Below, piece by piece: positions 56,631 through 64,000 of a DNA stretch of 64,000 nucleotides (its first letter is position 1; the number at the start of each line of letters is the position of its first letter). Source of the DNA: Lacrimispora xylanisolvens (GTDB taxonomy: Bacteria > Bacillota > Clostridia > Lachnospirales > Lachnospiraceae); contig CP070896.1 in the NCBI GenBank assembly GCA_017084465.1, positions 3,074,501-3,138,500 on the forward strand. The letters run 5' to 3'. The notes beneath the pieces were generated by a model, which made no database searches, was not told the DNA's origin, and was given only the letters and a program-made list of their open reading frames with translations. The translations under genes and the position numbers were made by a program.

Positions 56631-58430
56631 CTACCGGAGTTCATCTCTCCAGTATGCCACTTTTCTTTCATTGATTTCTTTAATTACTTCAGGATCTACT
56701 TTATAGTTTCTGGAAATGTCCATCAGACCGTTGATCTCCTGTTGCACATCTGTAACCTGGGTATAGCAGTAGCCGCAAACATAGGGAATTTCTTTTATAG
56801 CGGTTGTAATACTGTCGAACCTCTTTAAAAAATCTTCTTTTGTATTGACTTTATTTCCATATCCCCAGCCTTCTTTATCACTGTCAAATGCAATGCCTCC
56901 AAATTCACTGATGATCACTGGCTGACCTTTGTAGGAAAAGCCGTTTGCAAGAGCGGATTTAGAAGTGGAGTGGTAGATCTCGGTTGTCATAATTTCATCC
57001 TTATACTGTGTATATCGTTTTTTGAGAATCTCGCCTGCCTCTTCATAATCATGCAGAGTAAGGATATCGGAAACGGTATGTTCCCACCCGTCATTTACAA
57101 TTACCGGGCGGTGTGGGTCAATGCTCTTGGTCAGGTGATAGATAGCTTCTGTAAAGTGCTGCTGTGTTCTGTTTGTCTCAACCTGTGGTACACCCCAGGA
57201 TTCGTTTAAAGGGGTCCAGGTGATAATGGAAGGGTGATTATAATTCTGTTTTACAATATCTAGCCATTCCCTTGTAAAAAGTTCCACTGCCCTGTCGGAA
57301 TAAATGTAGGCAGCAGGTGCTTCGCTCCAGACCAGCATTCCCTTTACATCACACCAGTAAAGGAATCTTTCATCCTCTGTTTTCTGGTGCTTTCTTAAAC
57401 CGTTATAGCCAAGTTCATGAATCCTATCAATGTCCTGGATTAATGCTTCCTCATCTGGCGGAGTCAAATGAGATTCATCCCAATATCCCTGGTCAAGGAT
57501 CAGCCTTTGATACAACGGCGCTCCGTTTAGAAGAATGTTAGGACCTTCGATCCGGATCTCGCGCATTCCAAAGTAAGAGCCAATTTCATCCCACACCTCT
57601 CCATTAAACCGGGTACGAAAGCTGATGTCGTAAAGATTTGGTTCGGCAGGAGTCCATGTACGGATTCCCCAGGGGTAGCCTGCCTCTGCAGCCATCAGAT
57701 CAACGGAAATTTTTGTGGGATTTTTCCCTATGGCCGTCTGAACTTTTGTCACAAATCTGCCGCCAAAGCTTACCAATGCCTCCACTTCCAGCTTTTTTCC
57801 GTCCAAAGCTTCAGGACAGTCCATCGTATATTCCAGTTCCAGTCTGCCTTCCGGCAGATTGGGAGTCATTTTCACGGAGCGCAAGCTGATATTGGGCACA
57901 TACTCCATCCATACGGTCTTCCAGATTCCTGTTGTCTGAACATACCAGCAGCCGAAATTCTCGGATATCCATCGCTGTTTTCCTCTGGGCTGCTGTGCAT
58001 CGGGATGATCCTCTGCTTTAACGACTACAAGGTTTTCGCCATCGGTTATAAGATTTGTAATATCAAAGGAAAAGCGGGAATATCCCCCTTCGTGCATTCC
58101 GGCCAGCTGACCATTAATCCACACCTTTGTAAGAAAATCACTTCCCTCAAAATGCAGAATCAGCTTATTGCGTGTTGTTTTTGCTTTATCAGCCTGAAAT
58201 GTACGGGCATACCACACATAATGATGCATTTTTTCGTCGTGAATATTACTTTTCTTCGTTTCATAGGGAAAGGGGACACATATCTCTTTTTCCCTGTGAA
58301 AACTCTTATACCAGCCTTCTGCCTCTCCTTTGTTGCTGTCGTCAAAGCGAAAGTTCCAGATTCCGTTTAAACTGGCCCAGTCATTTCGGACAAATTGTGG
58401 TCTTGGATAATCTTTTTGATAGCATAACAT
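56631..58430 (-). CDS. Glycoside hydrolase family 2 (beta-glucuronidase/galactosidase-like)
   Basis: The 599-aa protein has the GH2 order: a sugar-binding sandwich (LNGIWNFRFDD, VWINGQLAGMHEGGYSRFSF), an immunoglobulin-like middle domain, and a TIM barrel with acid/base Glu in WTPLNESWG (about residue 410) and nucleophile Glu in VIISEFGG (about 505). It is cytoplasmic. The substrate is uncertain: the motifs resemble the beta-glucuronidase/galactosidase branch, but the usual glucuronide NxK motif was not identified. It ends a minus-strand operon with a sugar ABC transporter, so it likely cleaves the imported oligosaccharide. Confidence 0.85.
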   Translation of the reverse strand: MLCYQKDYPRPQFVRNDWASLNGIWNFRFDDSNKGEAEGWYKSFHREKEICVPFPYETKKSNIHDEKMHHYVWYARTFQADKAKTTRNKLILHFEGSDFLTKVWINGQLAGMHEGGYSRFSFDITNLITDGENLVVVKAEDHPDAQQPRGKQRWISENFGCWYVQTTGIWKTVWMEYVPNISLRSVKMTPNLPEGRLELEYTMDCPEALDGKKLEVEALVSFGGRFVTKVQTAIGKNPTKISVDLMAAEAGYPWGIRTWTPAEPNLYDISFRTRFNGEVWDEIGSYFGMREIRIEGPNILLNGAPLYQRLILDQGYWDESHLTPPDEEALIQDIDRIHELGYNGLRKHQKTEDERFLYWCDVKGMLVWSEAPAAYIYSDRAVELFTREWLDIVKQNYNHPSIITWTPLNESWGVPQVETNRTQQHFTEAIYHLTKSIDPHRPVIVNDGWEHTVSDILTLHDYEEAGEILKKRYTQYKDEIMTTEIYHSTSKSALANGFSYKGQPVIISEFGGIAFDSDKEGWGYGNKVNTKEDFLKRFDSITTAIKEIPYVCGYCYTQVTDVQQEINGLMDISRNYKVDPEVIKEINERKVAYWRDELR

Positions 58431-58465
58431 GAAGTTAATTCTCCTTTATCTGTTTTATACTTATG

Positions 58466-59296
58466 TCAACCCTTGACGCCGGACATGGTAATTCCCTGTA
58501 CAATCTGTTTTTCAAAAATCAGATATATGATAATAGCAGGAATTGATGCGATCATATTGGCCGTCATCGGTTTCACATAATCCACGGTGTAAGTTCCGGC
58601 AAAAATGGGGATTCCCACAGGCAATGTAAATTTACTGCTGTCCATAGAACAGAGTAAGGGCCAGAGATAGTTATTCCAGCTCCCTATAAATGCAAAGATA
58701 CTAATGGTTGAAAGAACTGCCTTTGACAGCGGCATGACAATTTTGGAAAAAATCGTGATCTCCCCGGCGCCGTCTATTCTTGCTGCTTCAATCAGGGAAT
58801 CAGGAATACCTTTAAAAAAAGTAACCATGATAATCAAATTCATGGAAACTGCCACAGATGGCAGAAGCAGACCTGCATAAGTATCAATCAGATGAATATT
58901 GTTGGCTGTAATAAACAACGGAACTATGGTAGCCTCTCCCGGAACCATGAGCCCCAGTAAAAAATAGAAGAACAGTTTATTTCTCCCCATGAATTTGATT
59001 TTAGACAGAGCATAAGCCGCCATGGCAGAGAAGAGAAGGGTCAAAATTGTAACAAGAACCGCAACTACAACGGAATTGAGAAGCCATTTGGCAACATCAG
59101 AGCCGATAATCAGATCCAGATAATTTCCAAAGGTGTATGGGGGAGAAAACCAGCTGACTACGCTTTTAATCTGCTTTCCCTCATATTGCAGAGATACAAA
59201 AAAAGCCCAGATCACAGGAGCCAGAAAAATGATAGCCAGCCCGGCTGACAAAACGGTCAGAATAAGACTTCCGGCTTTTGCTTTTTTACGCTTCAT
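58466..59296 (-). CDS. Sugar ABC transporter permease (MalG-like)
   Basis: The 276-aa CUT1-family permease has six helices. EAA-type loop: PDSLIEAARIDGAGEITIFS followed by KIVMPLSKA. ILLPSVAVSMNLIIMVTFF and the end KQIVQGITMSGVKG are typical of the second permease (MalG/AraQ). It overlaps the start of its partner by 11 bases, giving coupled translation. Confidence 0.9.
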   Translation of the reverse strand: MKRKKAKAGSLILTVLSAGLAIIFLAPVIWAFFVSLQYEGKQIKSVVSWFSPPYTFGNYLDLIIGSDVAKWLLNSVVVAVLVTILTLLFSAMAAYALSKIKFMGRNKLFFYFLLGLMVPGEATIVPLFITANNIHLIDTYAGLLLPSVAVSMNLIIMVTFFKGIPDSLIEAARIDGAGEITIFSKIVMPLSKAVLSTISIFAFIGSWNNYLWPLLCSMDSSKFTLPVGIPIFAGTYTVDYVKPMTANMIASIPAIIIYLIFEKQIVQGITMSGVKG

Positions 59297-60185
59297 CTTT
59301 TTGTTCCCCCTTTTTCTGAATTGCCTTTTGAATCAGGGTACACACCACCAGAATAGCAAACAATACATATGACATGGCAGCCGCATATCCCATATTATTT
59401 TTGGTAAAGCCAGTTTCATAAATATACTGGATCAATGGTTTTGTGCTTCCCGCTGGTCCTCCGGCCGTGATCAGCTGAATCTGACCGAATACTTTGAAGC
59501 TTGCAATAATCTGCAGCATCACGATTAAATACGTGGTAGGTTTTAGCAGCGGGAGGACAATGGAGAATAATTGCTGCCATTTTGCAGCCCCGTCGATTTC
59601 CGCAGCTTCGTATATTTCAGGAGAGATATCCTGCAAAGCTGATAAATATAACAGCATGGAAAAACCCACCGTCCACCATACGGTCATTATGGTGACTACC
59701 GCCCATGCATGATTTGTATCAATCAGCCACTGGATTTCCGACCCTGATTTTAAGAGGCCGGTCAAATGAAGAACACCGTTCACAAAACCCATATAGGGCG
59801 CAAACATATATTTAGCAATAAAGGATGCAACCGAAACTGAGATAATACTTGGAAGATAAAATGCGATCCTCAATCCACGTCTGATCTTTACCGGCCGATT
59901 GGCAAACAGAGCAAGTATCAGAGCCATGATTACCAGAAATGGAACGGATAGTGCAACAAATATAATAGTATGTTTCAGTGCATCAATAAATTTTTGATCC
60001 GATAAAAACTTAATATAGTTATCCAGCCCTACGAACTTTACCTTCCCCATCAAGGACCATTTATGTAAACTTACATACAGCCCCTGAATGACCGGCCAAA
60101 TAGTAAAAACTGTATATAAGGCCAAAAAAGGAAAGCATAATCCAAGACCTGTCGCCATATCTCTTATTTTTCTGCTTCTGCTCAA
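59286..60185 (-). CDS. Sugar ABC transporter permease (MalF-like)
   Basis: The 299-aa CUT1-family permease begins with a hydrophobic helix (LGLCFPFLALYTVFTIWPVI), contains YISLHKWS-like motifs and the EAA loop EIYEAAEIDGAAKWQQLFSI. It is the MalF/UgpA-type subunit. It follows the binding protein gene by about 70 bases. No ATPase gene is present; CUT1 systems commonly share an MsmK-like ATPase encoded elsewhere. Confidence 0.9.
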   Translation of the reverse strand: MSRSRKIRDMATGLGLCFPFLALYTVFTIWPVIQGLYVSLHKWSLMGKVKFVGLDNYIKFLSDQKFIDALKHTIIFVALSVPFLVIMALILALFANRPVKIRRGLRIAFYLPSIISVSVASFIAKYMFAPYMGFVNGVLHLTGLLKSGSEIQWLIDTNHAWAVVTIMTVWWTVGFSMLLYLSALQDISPEIYEAAEIDGAAKWQQLFSIVLPLLKPTTYLIVMLQIIASFKVFGQIQLITAGGPAGSTKPLIQYIYETGFTKNNMGYAAAMSYVLFAILVVCTLIQKAIQKKGEQKDEA

Positions 60186-60257
60186 GGTATAAGTCCTCCC
60201 AATTATATAAACCGCCTTGTTCAGAGGGGGAAATGATCCCCCTCTGCTTACCTGATA

Positions 60258-61668
60258 TTACGGAAGATTTGATTCAAGCTCATCATAAAGAGTGTCAATG
60301 CCGGATTTGGCATCACCCTTTCCTGTCCAGATCGTATCAAGGCTGTCAATCATGCCTTTCTTCATTCCGTTAAAAGTTGATACCTTAGCAGGAAGAATAG
60401 CTTTCTCAACTTCAGACATGTAACTGCTTCTGTATGGAAGAGCCTTGTATTCATCACTTGCAAGAACTTCTTTGCATGCCGGAATCTGACCGGAGCCAGC
60501 CCAGGTAACGCCGCCTTTCATGGACGCTGATACCATGAATTCCACGGCAGCCTTGCTGTCCGCCTCATTCCTTGCTTTCTTTGTTGGAAGAATGAATGTA
60601 TGGGAGTCAGCCCAGCAATTATCTGTATCAAAGAGCTTAGGAAATGGTACTGGTATAAAGTTTAAGTTATCTGTCTGTTCAAAGGCTCCAACGGCCCAGG
60701 TTCCGCCTATGCAGATTCCTGCCTTGCCGCTCTGGAAAAATTTCTGATGGTCATCAATTCCTTCTTTAATATAACCTTTGTCATAAAGTCCCTTTACAAA
60801 CTCTGCTGCCTTAACGGCCTTTTCCTTATCAAGAGTCACCTTTTTGCCGTCATCGCTGACAATAGGAGTACCTCCCATCTGGAAATAGGACGCCCACCAT
60901 AAGCGGTAAGGGTCATCTCCGTTGCTGGTAAGAGCGATTACGGAGCCATCTGCTGGAATCACAGATTTTATTTTCTCGCAGACAGCATAAAAATCATCAG
61001 CGCTTTTGATATCGACTCCACCGCTTCCGTTTAAAGCTACTCCTGCCTGTTCTAATATATTCTTATTAAAGTACATAATCTCTGCGTGAGTGTCCAGCGG
61101 CACTGCGTAAACCTCTCCGTCAAATGTAACAGCATCAATGGAAGCCTGAGAATAATGCTGGCTCAGATCGATTCCCAACTCATTAAGATAGGGAGTGATC
61201 GGTTGCACGACGCCATCTTCCACTAACTGAGGCAGGGAAGAAGCATGGGATATACCAATATCAGGACCTTTATCAGCAGCAACAGCCGTCTGAAGCTTGG
61301 TATAATAGTCTGCCCATACCAACATGATGGATTGTACCTGCTTCGTAGGACTGGTACCATTGTAATCTTCAATCATCTTTGACATAAAGCCGCCGTCGCC
61401 TCCGCTGAATAAGGACCACATCACCAGCTTGTTGGCGTCCACTGCGACTTTCCGGATTGTTAACCGTTCCGTCGTCGTTGACATTCTTTGTTTCTTCTGC
61501 AGCAGCTGACGTTTCCCCTGACGCAGTTTCTTTGCTTTCCTGTGTACCTTTTGTTTCCTGAGTACTTCCGGCAGTCTGGGTTGATGTGCTTCCTGTACAA
61601 CCAGACATCGCTGACATAACCAGTGCTGCTGCACCTAAGGCAGCCATCCATTTTTTGCTTCTTCTCAT
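60258..61668 (-). pseudogene. Extracellular sugar-binding lipoprotein, one frameshift
   Basis: The start is ATG 61668 with a lipoprotein signal, MRRSKKWMAALGAAALVMSA then MSGC (lipobox Cys 24) and a Thr/Ser/Glu linker. After NVNDDGTVNNPE one extra A (minus-strand GGAAAGTC near 61450) shifts the frame; removing it gives VAVDANKLVMWSLFSGGDGG and joins the second frame to 60258. The total is about 470 aa, family 1 solute-binding protein. It captures the oligosaccharide for the two permeases. AAGGAGG precedes the ATG. Confidence 0.85.
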
Positions 61669-61768
61669 AATTACCTCCTTATTTTGTTTGAATACTTACA
61701 CCATAGACCAGTACGCTGCCACTCTAGTAAAACTAATTTAATAACAGCTATGCTGATATAATAAGCAA

Positions 61769-61797
61769 ACAATACACCTTTTTATTGTGTAAGTCAA
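61769..61797 (-). promoter_or_regulatory. Promoter of the sugar ABC/GH2 operon
   Basis: On the minus strand TTGACT (61792-61797), a 17-base spacer and TATTGT (61769-61774), about 100 bases before the binding-protein start. The rest of the 334-base gap at 61669-62002 holds AT-rich sequence and the next gene's terminator, with no convincing coding frame. Confidence 0.55.
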
Positions 61798-61947
61798 TAT
61801 AATAAACTCTATAATATAAATATATTTGTACATATTTAACATTTACAACAGTAATAATGTTATAACACGTTTTTATTTTCCTCATAAAAATAGTGATTCT
61901 GTTATAATCATCAATTTCCGTTTTTCGGATAAAAGACAATAAAAAAT

Positions 61948-61982
61948 AACCATCTGGAAATAAACTTATTTTCCAGATGGTT
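61948..61982 (-). terminator. Terminator of the ArsR-like regulator gene
   Basis: AACCATCTGGAAA (61948-61960) pairs with TTTCCAGATGGTT (61970-61982), and the minus strand then has six T. Confidence 0.85.
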
Positions 61983-62002
61983 GTCTTTCTTTATAAATAT
62001 AA

Positions 62003-62923
62003 TTAATACTCTATCTCCATTAAAATATCCCTGGGATAATCACCGAAGGTCTTGCCAAAAAGATTAAAACCGCCTTCATATCTGGCGTTTTTCTTATTCC
62101 CAATGGTCATTGCAACAAATGGTTTTTCAGAAATTGCAATATCGCTGAGTCTGACTTTTGAAGCCTGTTCCCCATTGATATAGGTACCGTCTCCCTTAAT
62201 ATCCCACTTAACCCAGATTCCATATTGCGTGGAACCGTTGGGCCAGAGCGATGGCGTAAGTCTTCCTCTTCTGGAACCAAAATCTCCCGGACAGCACCAG
62301 GTGGCACATTCGATGCCGTTTACCCACAGGGTAATGTCAGATTTCCAGTCTTCGGCATAACCAGGAGCTTCCGAACATATCTCCATGGCAAAAGACAGGC
62401 TTACAGGAAGTCTGCCGGCTGGCAGCTGATTGGGAAACTTATATTGCACATATCCCTTCGACGTCCATAAAAGTCCAGCATTCATCCGTTCTGGCAGATA
62501 AAAACTGTACTCCTTGTCTTCCATTCCAACAACTCCGCTTGGTGTATATAAACCGCAGGTAGGGAAGATGCTGCAATCTACAAATGATCCCACCGGCATC
62601 TCGATACTGACTACCTGGTTAATCTGACTGCTTCTCGGAAGAAAACAAAGATTGGCATAATCCTGTTTCCGGCTGCAGACCTTCATGGTTCCGTGGCTCC
62701 CTGGCTGTTCCTCCATGCGGATTAGGTCTGCAGCTTCGAGAAGCTTTAGATGAAATGCGGTGCTGGACTGTGGGAGCTCAAGTGCTTCCGCTATCTGGCT
62801 TATGGAATAATTGTTCTGATATAACAGTTTAATGATCTCCAGCCGCACGGGGGAGGAGATTGCTTTGCCGAATTCGCAGATTTCCTTAATGTTTTCCAGG
62901 GTAAAATCTTTGATTTTTGCCAT
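62003..62923 (-). CDS. ArsR-type HTH regulator with large C-terminal domain
   Basis: The protein of about 306 aa starts at ATG 62923 (GGTGG six bases upstream); an in-frame TTG at 62950 is less likely. Residues 15-75 form an ArsR-like winged helix (ISSPVRLEIIKLLYQNNYSI, SQIAEALELPQSSTAFHLKL). The C-terminal two thirds (about 100-306) is a sandwich-like sensor region with LPAGRLPVSLSFAMEICSEA and WCCPGDFGSRRGR. It lacks the arsenic-type cysteines. It sits beside the sugar-uptake operon and is the natural candidate regulator. Such ArsR-plus-sensor proteins commonly neighbour sugar ABC and GH operons in Lachnospiraceae. Confidence 0.72.
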   Translation of the reverse strand: MAKIKDFTLENIKEICEFGKAISSPVRLEIIKLLYQNNYSISQIAEALELPQSSTAFHLKLLEAADLIRMEEQPGSHGTMKVCSRKQDYANLCFLPRSSQINQVVSIEMPVGSFVDCSIFPTCGLYTPSGVVGMEDKEYSFYLPERMNAGLLWTSKGYVQYKFPNQLPAGRLPVSLSFAMEICSEAPGYAEDWKSDITLWVNGIECATWCCPGDFGSRRGRLTPSLWPNGSTQYGIWVKWDIKGDGTYINGEQASKVRLSDIAISEKPFVAMTIGNKKNARYEGGFNLFGKTFGDYPRDILMEIEY

Positions 62924-63046
62924 GATATCCACCCGCCTTCCTTTTTTCAAAACTTCATATGTACTTTCCGGGTCATTGTATTTGGTATTTATAATACTCT
63001 ATCCTTAGGGAGACTGTCAATCCTGCCGGATTCATTTTTTAAGGAC

Positions 63047-63826
63047 TTATTTCACCCCATAAAGCATTCCGAGTCCAGAAAGAAGCCACGGTGCTTTCAC
63101 GTAGAAGGGGATGCATTTCATATTTTCTGAATGAGGAATATAATAAATTTCTGTAATTCCTTCTTTTTCCAGTTCTTTCACCAATGATTTTATATCTCCA
63201 TAAAGTATTTTTTGCTCAAATAAATCGTGAAAAGCGAAAACTCCGCCTTTCTTCACCACCCTTAGAGCTTCCCGGACTACCTTACGTTTATCAGGCTGAG
63301 TCATGACCTCGTGAAAAACGAAATTACTAATTACAGCATCAAAGCTTTCGCTCTGAAACGGAAGTGCTGCAGCGTCTCCTTTTATAAAGGTAATGGGCTG
63401 AACCTGTTCAATCCGCCTGTTTTCTTCACACTGCTCCCTGGCGTAGTTCCATTGTGCTCCCCAATAGTCAATTCCGGTTATTTCTGCTTTTGGAAATGCT
63501 TTGGCGCAACGAATGGTGAGTGCGCCGGAGCCGCAGCCGATATCCAAAAGGGTGCCGTTTCCGTTCCAGATAAGATGATTCAGCAATTCGCTGTGAATGC
63601 CACTCATCACCCTTCTTCCGGTAAAGGAAAACGCATGGCGGCAGACCTGGTGATATACGGACAGTATGGCCGACAATATGGTCAGCACCAAAGCTGTGGC
63701 GGCCAGAATTTTCACCTTGAACAGATAGGTGAACAGCAGGCTGAGCGCCAGAAAGATGACGGTAACGGTCCAGAGAAACCGCATCATTGTTTTGGAAATC
63801 CAGTTTCCATAGTTTGGTTGATTCAT
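63047..63826 (-). CDS. Membrane-anchored SAM-dependent methyltransferase
   Basis: The 259-aa protein starts at ATG 63826 after AAAGGAGG; a longer in-frame form from 63901 would cross a hairpin and is unlikely. Two transmembrane helices (residues 16-36 and 41-61) are followed by a class I methyltransferase with motif I LLDIGCGSGALTIRCAKAFP, post-I EITGIDYWG and DAAALPFQSESFDAVISNFV. The substrate may be a lipid or membrane-associated small molecule. Similar proteins are found in Clostridia. A GGCAGC/GCTGCC hairpin lies in its leader near 63851-63867. Confidence 0.78.
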   Translation of the reverse strand: MNQPNYGNWISKTMMRFLWTVTVIFLALSLLFTYLFKVKILAATALVLTILSAILSVYHQVCRHAFSFTGRRVMSGIHSELLNHLIWNGNGTLLDIGCGSGALTIRCAKAFPKAEITGIDYWGAQWNYAREQCEENRRIEQVQPITFIKGDAAALPFQSESFDAVISNFVFHEVMTQPDKRKVVREALRVVKKGGVFAFHDLFEQKILYGDIKSLVKELEKEGITEIYYIPHSENMKCIPFYVKAPWLLSGLGMLYGVK

Positions 63827-63882
63827 ATTCAAAATACCTCCTTTTAATGGGGCAGCATAACAGCTGCCTTTTTTTGTTATAT

Positions 63883-63908
63883 AAAAAATCCAGGGCACCA
63901 TGCCCTGG
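63883..63908 (-). terminator. Terminator of the gene at the right edge
   Basis: CCAGGGCA (63890-63897), loop CCA, TGCCCTGG (63901-63908), with six T on the minus strand. Confidence 0.8.
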
Positions 63909-63911
63909 ATT

Positions 63912-64000
63912 TTATAACTGCTCTTTACAGTTTTGAATTAAATGTGTAAACCCGCCTTCTGCATAACAAGCCAGCATATTATTGAAAAATAATGTCTGTG
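63912..64000 (-). CDS. C-terminal end of a gene cut by the window edge
   Basis: A minus-strand frame enters from the right edge and reads QTLFFNNMLACYAEGGFTHL then IQNCKEQL to the stop at 63912-63914, directly followed by a terminator. About 28 residues are visible. The helical, aromatic end would suit a TetR-type regulator but this is too short for a family call. Confidence 0.4.
   Translation of the reverse strand, partial: QTLFFNNMLACYAEGGFTHLIQNCKEQL

Noticed and set aside
63311..63847. Plus-strand 178-aa ORF opposite the methyltransferase
   Set aside because: It is antisense to a clear SAM methyltransferase and shows no recognisable motif.
1..64000. CRISPR array
   Set aside because: No set of regularly spaced identical repeats of 25-40 bases was seen, and no cas-like gene.

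Overview
The window looks like chromosome from a low-GC Firmicute of the class Clostridia, most like the Lachnospiraceae. This rests on AGGAGG-type ribosome binding sites, choline-binding-like wall repeats, BglG/MtlR-type PTS regulation, IS66/IS21 elements and the recombination-gene set; no rRNA or complete tRNA is present to place it more closely.

Layout. 1-5.1 kb: a CFI-box protein, an Era-like GTPase, two zinc-ribbon membrane proteins and a secreted wall-binding protein. 5.1-14.1 kb: a prophage/ICE-like recombination module (DUF932, RadC, YqaJ exonuclease, RecT, DUF5688) with small toxin/antitoxin-like genes (two nucleotidyltransferases, a broken HEPN, an orphan Phd) and a DUF4143-type ATPase. 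Several of these genes have a hairpin leader close to the start codon. 14.7-20.6 kb: a visibly AT-richer block with a TSPPY-type DNA methyltransferase and four tightly packed genes (membrane protein, SMC/ABC-like ATPase, small helical protein, unknown protein). This is the best candidate for an undescribed defence-type system. It ends at a tRNA 3'-half-like sequence that could be an attachment site. 20.8-28.7 kb: three nested insertion sequences whose target duplications can all be read: IS66-B, with IS66-A in its left inverted repeat and an IS21 element in its tnpB.

28.8-35.7 kb: a PHP phosphatase, a redox operon (Rrf2, NAD(P)-binding protein, FMN reductase) split by a third type of IS, a small secreted protein and an XRE-methyltransferase fusion. 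35.8-45.8 kb: an oligopeptide ABC transporter operon (oppABCDF-like) with cutC, a DeoR-type regulator and a large transglutaminase-like protein, which together suggest peptide or amide scavenging. 45.9-51.1 kb: a fructose-family PTS operon (EIIB, EIIC, class II aldolase, PRD regulator, EIIA, cupin). 51.2-56.5 kb: a beta-propeller protein, a Kup potassium transporter, a phosphotransferase remnant, a nucleotidyltransferase and an XRE repressor. 56.6-64 kb (minus strand): a sugar ABC transporter with a GH2 glycosidase (likely oligosaccharide or glucuronide use), an ArsR-like regulator and a membrane-anchored methyltransferase.

Caution. More than twenty otherwise well-conserved genes are interrupted by one- or two-base length changes, nearly all in homopolymers, in mobile and housekeeping genes alike. 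I read this mainly as uncorrected sequencing indels rather than mass gene decay, so features typed as pseudogene for this reason may be intact in the organism.
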